From Chrysomallon squamiferum (Eukaryota; Mollusca; Gastropoda; Neomphalida; Peltospiridae), in assembly GCA_012295275.1 (NCBI GenBank), contig CM022678.1, positions 19,583,056 to 19,647,055 on the forward strand: a DNA stretch of 64,000 nucleotides, in the 5' to 3' direction. Made by a program: the position numbers and the translations under genes. This document shows positions 10,643-23,330 of the stretch, piece after piece (the first letter of the stretch is position 1; each line of letters starts with the position of its first letter). The notes under the pieces were generated by a model. The model saw only the letters and a list, made by a program, of their open reading frames with translations, was not told the DNA's origin and ran no database searches.

Positions 10643-10818
10643 CTAGGTCACGTGACCATTGATAAACAAATACCTGCACTCTATGTCCTTTTTCCGACAG
10701 GTATCTGAGCCAATGATTTTAAAAAGTGACGACCTGTGACTTGCAAGAAAAGTGGAAATGCATTTATTTATCTCCTCATCTTCCACAGAATCGCACGTGC
10801 AAAACACGCCTGGAAGTA
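10643..10818 (-). CDS. candidate exon, Cys-patterned module (copy B)
   Basis: On -, a long T tract and aaacag form an acceptor; two bases complete an incoming codon and 57 codons stay open to a TAG. The peptide has C-T-C-D-S, E-E-I-N-K-C-I-S-T-F-L-A-S-H and, further on, T-C-R-K-K-D-I-E-C-R. It matches copy A at C, D, E, I, C, T, F, H, L, K, C-R and C in the same order. Where it is spliced is unclear: donor-like gtcacag|gtcgtc and gtgcag|gtattt both leave two bases, which does not fit the exons to the left. It may be an intact exon joined to one I missed, or a pseudo-exon. Family unknown. Confidence 0.4.
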
Positions 10819-10897
10819 CTGTTTAAAAAAAAAAAAAAAATATCAAATTAAATTTTAACGGGGTCTGAAAAGAACGCCGACTAACAGACTAATGTAT

Positions 10898-11029
<132 letters not shown>

Positions 11030-11289
11030 TAGCAAGACAGATAGAAATGAACATAAAAAGATAGAAGTATGTTATTGTTATATACAAAGTTATAAAGAAA
11101 CTGGGAAAAAAGAGATAAAATTCATGAATACTGTTTGTAACAGTTAAAGAAATTTATTTTTCTCTACAAAGTACGATTTGCATTTAAATACTTTTCTTTT
11201 TAGCTCTAACACATTTCTCACAGTGCACGTTACGCTTGAACGAATACGTTTGAAATATTAGCATTGGATAACATACAACAATAACCGAA

Positions 11290-11402
11290 ATTTGATTTAT
11301 AGTGCTACATTCAGTTACGTTTGACCACAACACGTTCTTTCATCGTTACAACATATCCTTGAAATACACCTCTGTCAGATATGATAAACATTCAGTATTT
11401 TT
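11290..11402. repeat. dispersed repeat, copy 2
   Basis: Second copy of the element at 8000-8106, same orientation, with a few small indels. Confidence 0.75.
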
Positions 11403-11639
11403 CGATAACAATAACAGTAGGAATCAAAGATTCTTTTTATAATATCAGTGAAAGCGTAAATTGCCATTTAATAAGTATTCTACATTTTTGCTGAGTATTT
11501 GTTTCAGTGGAGCATAGTGGTACGTGATTGCTTGTTGAAAAAAAAAAAGTACACGCAAATGTTTAGGATATTTGATTTTGTGTATAACCAATAACTGGAG
11601 GAAACAGCTTAAGAAAAATATATTAATTTTATTATTGAC

Positions 11640-12050
11640 ATAAAGATAGTTGAAAAGAAAAAGAAAAAGATCCTAATATTACTGATATGAAAATAGTTGA
11701 AATGTAACATTACTGGATTAAAGAGAGTTGAAATTGTAATATTATTAACGTAAAGACAGTTGAAAATGTAACATTATCAACATAAAGATATTTGAAAATG
11801 TAATATTATTAAAATAAAGACAGTTGAAAATGTAATATTATCAACATAAAGATATTTGAAAATGTAATATTATTAACATAAAGACAGTTGAAAATGTAAT
11901 ATTATCAACATAAAGATATTTGAAAATGTAATATTATTAAAATAAAGACAGTTGAAAATGTAATGTCAGCATAAATCAGTTGAAAATGTAATATTATCAA
12001 CATAAAGATAGTTGAAAATGTGACTGGAATAAAAAGTATGAGAAAAACAA
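11640..12050. repeat. minisatellite, about 32-bp unit in 64-bp dimers
   Basis: The unit is built on GTTGAAAATGTAATATTA followed by TCAACATAAAGATA or TTAAAATAAAGACA. The two variants alternate over several cycles, giving a dimeric higher-order structure. Confidence 0.85.
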
Positions 12051-12615
12051 AATGTTACTGGATCATGATAGATGAAAAATATAACATTTGAAAAAAAAAA
12101 AAATAATAATAATTATAACTGTAGAAAATTCTGCTAATGGTAAAAATCTGAAATTAGTATATTTTACTTTTGTAGCGATAAGGTTAGTTCAGAAGAAAAA
12201 AAATTAAATTGGGGAGAGGAAAGAAAATTAATCTTGAAAAGACCTGCAATCATCATCCCCACCATCCCACACCATCTCCCCAAACTAAAAATAAAAATCA
12301 TCAAAGGAAAAGATGATTCTGAACAAAAATATTTGAAACAAATATAGTTTTCTACTATAAAATTAATAAATCTCTATAAATGCACAAAATTAATTAGAAT
12401 TTAAGAGTATCACAAAAACAACTTTAACTGAGAAAAAAAAAAATAATGATAACAAAATATTCAAAATTAAAATTAGAATCAGTCACTTTTAAATAAACAA
12501 AATTCTCTCGAACAAACTCTGACTCACGACAAACTACGAAGATCAACAAAGCTGTATTCATGGTTTCAAATTTCAGTGACTTTCTCACTTTTACTCCTTA
12601 TTAAAAAGTTTAAAT
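12051..12615. other. intergenic, no feature recognised
   Basis: A-rich unique sequence; nothing supported. Confidence 0.5.
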
Positions 12616-12738
12616 ATGGCTGCAGAGCGAGCTATGGTCTCTGCTCTGTTTAGGCCAAATGTGTTGTTGTCACCCAGAGCAACGTATTATCATCTAAGAT
12701 ACTCCAATGAAAATCCTTCTCGCATTATAAAAGCATAG
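12616..12738 (+). CDS. possible 40-residue small ORF
   Basis: ATG to TAG, 40 codons, starting M-A-A-E-R-A-M-V-S-A. It lies in a patch of normal base complexity between A-rich DNA and a minisatellite. There is no recognisable family, no clear promoter and no splice context. An open frame of this length is easily produced by chance, so I list it only because the sequence is unlike its surroundings. Confidence 0.12.
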   Translation: MAAERAMVSALFRPNVLLSPRATYYHLRYSNENPSRIIKA

Positions 12739-12829
12739 TCTATGACCTTTAAGCCGGACGCTTCTATAAAGAAAGATCTCGTCCAAAAGAGACCAATTCA
12801 GATGAAAATTGTGTTTATTTTGAAAGAGA

Positions 12830-13068
12830 TTATGAACTGCTGCATAAAATACGTGACGTATTATATGAACTGCTGAATGAAATACGTAACGATTATGAAC
12901 TGAATGAAATGCTGCATCAAATACGTAACGTATTATATGAACTGCTGCGTAAAATACCTAACGTATTATATGAACTGCTGCGTAAAATACCTAACGTATT
13001 ATATGAACTGCTGCATAAAATACGTAACGTATTATATGAACTGCTGCATAAAATACGTAACGTATTTT
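12830..13068. repeat. 33-bp minisatellite, about 7 copies
   Basis: The unit combines TTATATGAACTGCTGC with [AG]TAAAATAC[GC]TAACGTA. The later copies are exactly 33 bp, so each frame stays open and gives 11-residue peptide repeats on both strands. The first copies are diverged. No start, splice site or family supports translation. Confidence 0.9.
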
Positions 13069-16119
<3,051 letters not shown>

Positions 16120-16120
<1 letters not shown>

Positions 16121-16900
16121 ACAGGCCTATCTTTCATATTTCAGTTTATATTGGTACACACCATTTCAGTTTTGTATTGGACTGTAGGTAAATTTCTGTT
16201 TCGTACAGGCCCGTAGTGAACATTTCAGTTTCGTACAGGCCCATTTCAGTTTGGTACGCCCTACATTTCAATTTTAATTTGTACAGACATTTATTTTACA
16301 TTTTATTTCAGTTCATGACTATATTTTAACTTTTCTTTCTATTTTAAATCAGTTTATTGGCATGGTCGCTTTATTTCAGTTTATAATACTCTCTCTCTCT
16401 CCATCAATTTACTTTCATTATGTTCTAAGTTCCCTATGCTGACATTCTCAGTCAACTAACGTGACGTTCTCAGATATGTTGACATTCTCAGACAGTCCCT
16501 TTTATGACAGTTTCAGATGAATCACCATGTTGACACTGTCATCTCATTTTGTTGACAGTTTAAAACAATTCACAGTGCTGACGTTTTCAAAACAGTTCAC
16601 TTTTATGCTGACATTCTCAGTTCATTTTGCTGACATTAAAAAAAAACAGTCCACTTATTGATAATTTCAGTTCATTTTGTTGACAGTTTAAGACAGTTCT
16701 CCATGTTGAATATTGTGAGTTAATTTTGTTGACATTATAGACAGTTCACTATGGTAAACTTTTCAGTTCATTTCGTAGACATTATCTGTCAGTCCACTGT
16801 TACTACAGTTTCTTAACTTTATTTATTTTTACTTTTTCAGGTCATTGGCTGACGTTTTAAAACAGTTCAATTTGTCGACAATCTTTTGCACTTCCAGTAA
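16120..16900. repeat. two degenerate tandem families
   Basis: To about 16330 the words CAGTTT and GTACAGGCC recur. From about 16430 to 16890, TGACATTCTCAGTTCA and TGACAGTTTAAGACAGTTCA variants recur every 35-60 bases. Both are old, diverged tandem arrays. Confidence 0.6.
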
Positions 16901-17829
16901 TTAAAAGAAGCAGCTCTATAACATTATGTGTGTGAAACAGTGACTCTCCATTTATAGAACACTCCACTCATAAATCATCGCTTTTTAGATATTTTTCATT
17001 ATGCTAGTCAACGTTAAATTAGTATTAATGTACATTTAAAACATCAAACATCTTATAACTGTATACAGTAACTTTCTGAAGACACTAAAATCAGCAGACT
17101 GTCTGGTAACAATGCCCTATGATTACTACAGATGCCATTTTGTTTTCAGAAATGTGAATTTCTACAAATTGTATGCATTAGCTCTATTAAGATACGTATG
17201 TTGATGGTAAAATGTTCTGACAATCTGTAATTATGACTATCGTTATATATTACGAAAATCATGCTAATATTCAAAGTAATATGACAGAAGTCCTTTTATG
17301 AAACACAATACCGAAAATTAATTTGGTTTTACTAAATAAGAAAGTTATCTGGAGTTAGATGATAGACAATGCCATTATCTACAATAAGAAACAAGATGGA
17401 AGATATAAAAAGCCATTTAGAACAGCCAAAAGATTAATCTACAGTCAAAGATGCAATACGTATTTCGGTGGTTCAAGATACAAACTAGCCATTATATAAT
17501 AAAGATGAGATAAGTAATTTTAGTGTCAAAAGCTTCAGACAAATCAGCTTAGCTGTAGAGGACAGACAAGTTATTTGGTGTACAAAATGCAGACAAGTGA
17601 TTCTGTTGTAGTACAAGATACGAAATTAAAAGAGAAATGAGTTTTTCGATGATATCCAACAGATACAAGATACAAGCAAAGCATTCGGTGGGTCAAGAAT
17701 CAAAAACAAAAAAGATTAAAACTAATAATGATATGGGTAAGACAGAAACAAGTTCATGGTACAAGATACAAATAATTCATTTCATCGTGCATCTTACAAA
17801 ACCGTTATCTCGTGACGAATGAATACGTG
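16901..17829. other. intergenic, loose repeats of CAAGATAC words
   Basis: ACAAGATAC(A/G)A words recur from about 17390 to 17770 at irregular spacing, hinting at a decayed minisatellite. No gene. Confidence 0.4.
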
Positions 17830-18070
17830 TGCGTAATAGTTCACAGTACGTTGATATATCTTTATGTAAGTTAACTGTAAGTATATAGAGGCTAACTGTA
17901 TGTAAATTAGGTGTAAGTATGTGTTAAATTGTAAGTACGTCATAATTAAATGTAAGTACACCTTAGTTAAATGTAAATTCATCTTAGTAAATACATCTTA
18001 CTTAAACGTAAGTACATCTTAGTTATATATGAGTACATCTTAATTACTTCTAAGCAAATTTAACCGATCA
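17830..18070. repeat. degenerate GTAAGTACATCTTAGTTAA array
   Basis: About ten copies of a 20-24 base unit containing GTAAGTA and TTAGTTAAA. The reverse strand reads as an unsupported low-complexity peptide. Confidence 0.7.
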
Positions 18071-18417
18071 GTAACATCTGTGTAATAAATTCAGCTTCCA
18101 TACGAATGACATTTAGTAAAATTTATCTCAGTTAATTATATATGTACTTTTATATATATATATATATATGAGATCATATGTGGGCATTATGCCATAATCA
18201 CATTATTATATTTTATGAATACGAGATCAGTAACATTTGTATGTTATACAGTTAGTAAATTAACTTATCAAATATTAATTATTATGTTATACCAACATAT
18301 CCGTCAGATTGGATGTTAATGTATGAGCTTAGCTATAATTATTTATATATCTTTCTTTAACATCTTAAAGTCAAAATGCTTCTGTTGGATATTTTGGTTT
18401 TAGAAAACGTTGCAGTA

Positions 18418-18772
18418 ATAGTAATAATAGCAGTAACATAGTAGTTGTGGTAGTGGTAGTTCTAGTGGTTATAAATCTGGTTTTGTTGAGGCAGAATAGT
18501 TCTAGCAGTGGAGTACTAATGACAGAATAGTAATAGTAGTAGTAGTAGTAGTAGTAGCAGTAGCTGTAGTAGTAGTAGTAATAGTTGTTGTTGTAGTTGC
18601 TGTTGTAGCAGTGTAGTTATAGAAATAGTAGTAGCAATAGTAATTATAGTATGATTAATTGTATAGTAGGATAATAGTAGCATTTAGTAGTACCAAAATA
18701 CTAGTAGTAGCTGTTGTAATAGCAGATAAATAATACAGAATTGTTGTAGTAGTAGTAGTAGTAGTAGTAATG
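18418..18772. repeat. (TAG)n-rich tract at the 3' end of the 579-residue gene
   Basis: Interrupted GTA/TAG trinucleotides run right up to the stop codon at 18773. On the transcribed - strand this makes the 3' UTR a CTA/CAA-type repeat. Confidence 0.85.
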
Positions 18773-20512
18773 TCACGTAGTGATGCGGGATGCCTGGTTG
18801 TGCTTGGTGAACCTGCGCTGCATGGCGAGGATGATGTTGTAACTCTGCTGCAGTCTGTTTCCTTGGTCCTCCAGTCTGTCTGTCAGGTGGTGCAGCGTGT
18901 TCAGCAGAATCTCCTTCTTGTGAAACGTCATCAGGTCCTCGAATCGCGATCTCTGCTCTTCCATCATTTTCTCCTCTTCTTGAGCTTCTCGAATTTTCTG
19001 CTCGACGATTTCTTTCTCCAGTCTGAGCAGCGTCACCTTCTCTTCCAGGCTGCTTTTCACTTGTCTGAGCGTTCTGCCAGAAGTGACGTTGGTCGCGACG
19101 TCATTCTCCGTTGGCGTTTTGCTCGTGACGTCATTCTTCGCTGGCGCTTCGTTTTTGACGTCATTTCCCAATTCCATGTCGCTAGTGGTGTCAGTAGATA
19201 ATGGAGCACCATCTGAGACGTTGTTCTCTAATACCACAGGACTTGTGACGTCATTTGTGATGTTACTCTCCAACGACTCTTGATTTGTGACGTAATCTGG
19301 TAACTGCCTTTCACTTGTGCCGTCATTCTCTATTTTTACGTCATTTGTGATGTCATTCGATAGTGGATTATTATTTGTGACGTCGTTATCCAGCGTTACG
19401 TCACAGAAGGTGTGAGAAGCTATTTCTCGTGAAAGCAAGCCCTGTTTTTCTCCATACGCAGATTTCAGTGGTTCACTCGATGATGACAAATTGAACGACG
19501 CTGACTCAGTGAAGTTTTCATTCGCTCTGCAGAACTGAAAATCTTCGTCTATCTCGAAAAGCCCGTCTCTTCCTAAACTCGAATAGCCCGTATCCGTGGA
19601 CTCCTGCATGCAGTCACTGCAGTGAACCATCTCCAGCGTCGTGTCCGAGTCGTCGTCGTCGTCAACGTCATCATCATCGTCAGCTGTAAAATCCGTCTGC
19701 ACGGCAACGTCTTTCAGCAGGTCGTCGTCATCTCTGATGAGGTCGCTGATAGAAATGTCACGCTTCATGGATTCGTTTTCGAGCGTGAACTCCAGTGACT
19801 CCTCGTAGTCGAAACAGACTTTGTCGTCCACGTGGAAATTCCCGTTGAAAACGTCCATGCTCGGGGATGTGTCCGAAGACTCATCCGTATCACAGTTAGA
19901 TCTCACGCCACAGTTCAGAACATTGTTATTTCCAATCCCTTGGTCGGACACGAAACCGCACCGCCCGAGCGAATTTTCTGACAGTCCTTGTTGATACGAC
20001 ATGAAAATGTCTAAGCCAGGCAAAGCGAGGGACGTCGGCTTGGTGTGGTAGTTGTTGTATTTGTTACTTGGCGTAAGCGCCGGAGACGTCGATGCTGAGG
20101 AGCAAGCGCTACATGACCCAGACGACGTGGCCGACGACTTCGGCGAAGGAATCCACGGGTTCGTTCTGATTCTCGATCTTGTTTTGGGGACAGTGATGTA
20201 GTCCTTAACAAACAGGGTGCTAGGCTGGAGTTTGTGGTCGGTGAAGGAGCTGGTGTCGTGGTATCTGAACGTCTCAATGATCTGTCCGCACGCGGACTTG
20301 ACCGCCTCTTCCAGACACAAGTCGCACGTCACTTGCTCATACTCGTAGTCAGGGGCGATCACTCCGAAAGCTTTCTCCCACGTCAACTTGGGCCCGAACC
20401 GGTTTCGGTTTTTGTCGTACAGTTCGCTGGTGGCTGGTTTCTGAGGCTGGATTTTCTTCTTTCTGTTTCTGACTCTGGGAAGGGAGTTAACCACGAACTC
20501 CTTGAATTTCAT
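18773..20512 (-). CDS. uncharacterised 579-residue acidic coiled-coil protein
   Basis: Single coding exon of 579 codons, far richer in GC than its surroundings. A 5' UTR acceptor (ctctgtttccag) lies 14 bases before the ATG, fixing the start. From the N-terminus: basic stretch (residues 12-27); C-x2-C and Cys cluster (63-75); Ser-rich region with C-S-A-C (126-145); D-V-A-V-Q-T-D-F (268-275) followed by an Asp run (278-290); S-T-D-T-G-Y-S-S-L-G (305-314); about ten copies of an N-D-V-T-like motif (371-477); and a predicted coiled coil (485-565). No signal peptide or membrane segment, so probably cytoplasmic or nuclear. I do not recognise the family. The end has a heptad pattern vaguely like the Shroom ASD2 helix, but that is weak. 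It runs head-on towards the KCNQ gene. Confidence 0.85.
   Translation of the reverse strand: MKFKEFVVNSLPRVRNRKKKIQPQKPATSELYDKNRNRFGPKLTWEKAFGVIAPDYEYEQVTCDLCLEEAVKSACGQIIETFRYHDTSSFTDHKLQPSTLFVKDYITVPKTRSRIRTNPWIPSPKSSATSSGSCSACSSASTSPALTPSNKYNNYHTKPTSLALPGLDIFMSYQQGLSENSLGRCGFVSDQGIGNNNVLNCGVRSNCDTDESSDTSPSMDVFNGNFHVDDKVCFDYEESLEFTLENESMKRDISISDLIRDDDDLLKDVAVQTDFTADDDDDVDDDDDSDTTLEMVHCSDCMQESTDTGYSSLGRDGLFEIDEDFQFCRANENFTESASFNLSSSSEPLKSAYGEKQGLLSREIASHTFCDVTLDNDVTNNNPLSNDITNDVKIENDGTSERQLPDYVTNQESLESNITNDVTSPVVLENNVSDGAPLSTDTTSDMELGNDVKNEAPAKNDVTSKTPTENDVATNVTSGRTLRQVKSSLEEKVTLLRLEKEIVEQKIREAQEEEKMMEEQRSRFEDLMTFHKKEILLNTLHHLTDRLEDQGNRLQQSYNIILAMQRRFTKHNQASRITT
19083..19402 (-). repeat. 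coding minisatellite rich in TGACGTCA
   Basis: The N-D-V-T repeat is written mostly as AATGACGTCACA, so the exon carries a series of CRE palindromes or near-palindromes spaced about 30-45 bases apart. Codons vary between units, so the repeat is old, yet the palindrome is kept in most of them. Confidence 0.8.
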
Positions 20513-20579
20513 CTTCTCTCGTCAGCCTGGAAACAGAGAAAATAACACGTCATTGTGAAACAAAAACCACTGAAGAAAT

Positions 20580-21690
20580 TTGTTGTTTTAATTCACATCA
20601 AAAGTTATCTAATATTGTAATTGTGAAACTCGTTATATGTTATCTGTTATTGCAACCCCAAAACACGTTGCAAATTATGTTACTATAATGTTAAAACACG
20701 TTAAAAGTTATGTTGCTGTAAAGTTAAAACTCGTTACAGGTTAATTGCAACTCGTTAAAAACATAAGTCTTACAGGTTATGTTATCGCAATGTTAAAACA
20801 CGCTAAAAGTTATTATTTTTTGTAACTGTAATGTCAAAACGAATTACAATATATCTGACATTGTAATACTAAAACATGCCACAAGTTATTTGTTTTATTG
20901 CAGTGTTAAAATTTGTTACAAGTTATGTTGTCGTAATGTTAAAACACGTTACAAGTTATTTGTTACTGTAACGCTAGAACACGCTACAAGTTATTTTTTT
21001 GTGTTGTAATGTTAAAACTCGTTACAAGTCATCAGTTATATGATAAAGCTAAGAAAGTTACAAATTTTGCATTTGTATTACAAAAATATTGTAACTATTG
21101 TAACGCAAAATAATTGTTCCAAATTATTTATTGTTGAAACGGTAAAAGCTTGCACATGTAAACTGTTATTTTAACAGCCTAAAACAGTACAGCTATATTA
21201 CAAAGCGTCATCTATCACTGAAACACTAAATCAGTAGAACTCTCTTACCGTAATGTTACAGACAAAAATATAATTATTACAAGTTATCTTTTATTGTAAA
21301 GCTAATACATGGTATAGTTATCTATTAGTTTAAAACTAAAACGGCACAAGTTATCTGTTGCTATAATAATATAATACGTTACAACTTTTCTTTTATATTA
21401 ATGTTAATAAGAAGAAAAAAATCCAGTACAAGAAATCCACTATTTTACCCCTAAAACATTTCTGTCATTGTAATGTTAAATAGTTTAAACTTTACATGCT
21501 ACTTAAGAGTAAAATACGTTACAAGATATCTATCATTGTAATATTAAACAGCTTAAACTTTACATGCTAGTTAAGAGTAAAACACGTTACAAGATATCTA
21601 TCATTGTAATATTAAACAGCTTAAACTACATGCTATTTAAGAGTAAAACACGTTACAAGATATCTATTAATTTTAACAGTTTCAAGTTTT
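20580..21690. repeat. degenerate GTTAAAACACGTTACAAGTTAT array in the 5' UTR intron
   Basis: A unit of about 30-40 bases, built on ACACGTTACAAGTTATC and TGTAATGTTAAA, recurs more than 20 times with strong divergence. The last copies near 21490-21665 are closer to each other (about 66-bp period). Confidence 0.8.
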
Positions 21691-22990
21691 TCTTTATTGT
21701 AATGAAATTTCTACAGCGAGGCATGTTTTATCTTCGTAAAATTAAAAAGAAAAAATTAAAAATCGTTTCAATGGGGTTTTTTACGACTTTTGTCAACTAA
21801 TTTCTTTTAATTTCCGGCGAATCCCGTGCAGCTAATTAACAGTTGCAAACAGAAAATACTCTTCTTTTTTCTGTTTTTTTTTTTAAATAAATATAAATTG
21901 ATTATAATACACTTTTTGTTTCTTAGTTCTGTTGGTGCGGCCCTAGGTAAGAGTTGATTTTGACACTCCTGATGAAAAATATTTTAAATGTTATCTGTTA
22001 TTGTAGTGAAAAACATATTACGAGGTGTCCGTGAAATTAACACTAGCACACTTTACAAATTAACTCTTGTTTTAGATTTTATGATGAGAAAGTGGTAAGT
22101 TAATAACTGTCTGGGATTTCGCAACGTTCCTTTGGGAGTCTATTAGTAATAAAAACACAATAATAAAGATATTAAATAAATAAATATATAAATATATAAA
22201 TAAATAAATATATAAATAAATAAATAAAATTTTCAACTGAAATGTTTTGTGTGTCTTTTAAATAAGAAGGTTTCTTTTAAATAAATATAACAATATAGAC
22301 AGCTTCGAATATAAACAGATTTAGTAATTGTAACAAAAATTATAACAGTCGACAAAATTATTATAAAATATAATAATTGTAATGTACATATATCAACTAA
22401 TAAGTTTTTATGGTAATGGCGATGCATGTATATATGTATTACATGTATATGTGTATATGCGTTTGTGTTTTTATGTATCTATATATAATAACTGTCATAA
22501 AAAGTTATATAAATATATCTAATATATTAAGCATATAAAAATTAATTTAAATTTGATTTTAAGGAAATATGCATTATAGGTATAGCATAAGTAACATAAA
22601 TTATACAAGGCAGTCAAATATGAATTATTAAGAACGTTGACATAAGTAAGTATTCTGTAAATACAAATGTTAACAGCAGCAGTAATAATATAATAAAATG
22701 AGTCGATTATACACAATAACTGTAAGTATTTGTCAATATACTAAGTATTTGAATTATTTATTTTGTTGTTGTCGTCACGTGCAACATTCTCGCGGTGTAT
22801 GTGTCATGTCTACAACATACACTAATAATAACATTAATAAACCAGAGAAACAACACCAGAACAGAAAAAGAAAAAAGATCGATTATCTGTACCAAAAACA
22901 AAAAATCAATACAGACATAAATCGAGTTGAAGAATGTATTTAGAAAATCTCAGTTATTTAAAATACTATATAAAATGTAAGTGAACTTAC
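21691..22990 (-). other. rest of the inferred 5' UTR intron
   Basis: AT-rich DNA with AAATAAAT/TATA runs at 22160-22230. No coding exon seen. Confidence 0.4.
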
Positions 22991-23110
22991 TTGTTAGTTA
23001 TCAAAGACTGCAGCATTTCCGTGGTTTGTAGAGAGGTACTGGTATTTTCTGGGTTACATAGTGACGGCAAAGACCTATGATTCACTCGTCTAAGGTAGCT
23101 GCCAGCCGCA
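22991..23110 (-). other. candidate 5' UTR exon of the 579-residue gene
   Basis: On -, sequence of normal complexity ends in aactaacaa|gtaagttc, a near-consensus donor. It is the best donor upstream of the acceptor at 20527 on this strand. The upstream end of the exon cannot be placed; I give about 120 bases as a guess. Confidence 0.33.
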
Positions 23111-23330
23111 GTTCAGACCAATCGATAAATGTTAATTCATTCCTTAGCAGTTGGTTCGGCTTGCATGCAGACACTTGTTTGCAGAGCAGGCCTGCCAGCG
23201 TTTAGATTATGACAATAAATCACGAAGACGACGTCATGGAAACGGCACTGCGCTGATGATGATTTGACATCGGCGTTAAACAGCGAGGTCAACCTGATAG
23301 ACGTTTTCTGAAAAATTAAGAGCTCTTATA
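23110..23330 (-). promoter_or_regulatory. possible promoter of the 579-residue gene
   Basis: A block of balanced base composition in very AT-rich DNA, with ACGACGTCAT near 23228, paired ATCGAT/ATTGGT words and GC-rich patches. Position just upstream of the candidate first exon suggests a promoter; no TATA box is obvious. Confidence 0.3.

Noticed and set aside
11215-11290. - strand frame with a C-E-K-C-V-R-A-K-K-K segment
   Set aside because: Only about 25 codons, no splice sites, and no second Cys pair to make a zinc knuckle.
18770-19201. + strand ORF of 143 codons opposite the 579-residue gene
   Set aside because: It is the mirror of the coiled-coil and repeat coding sequence and lacks its own start context or domain.
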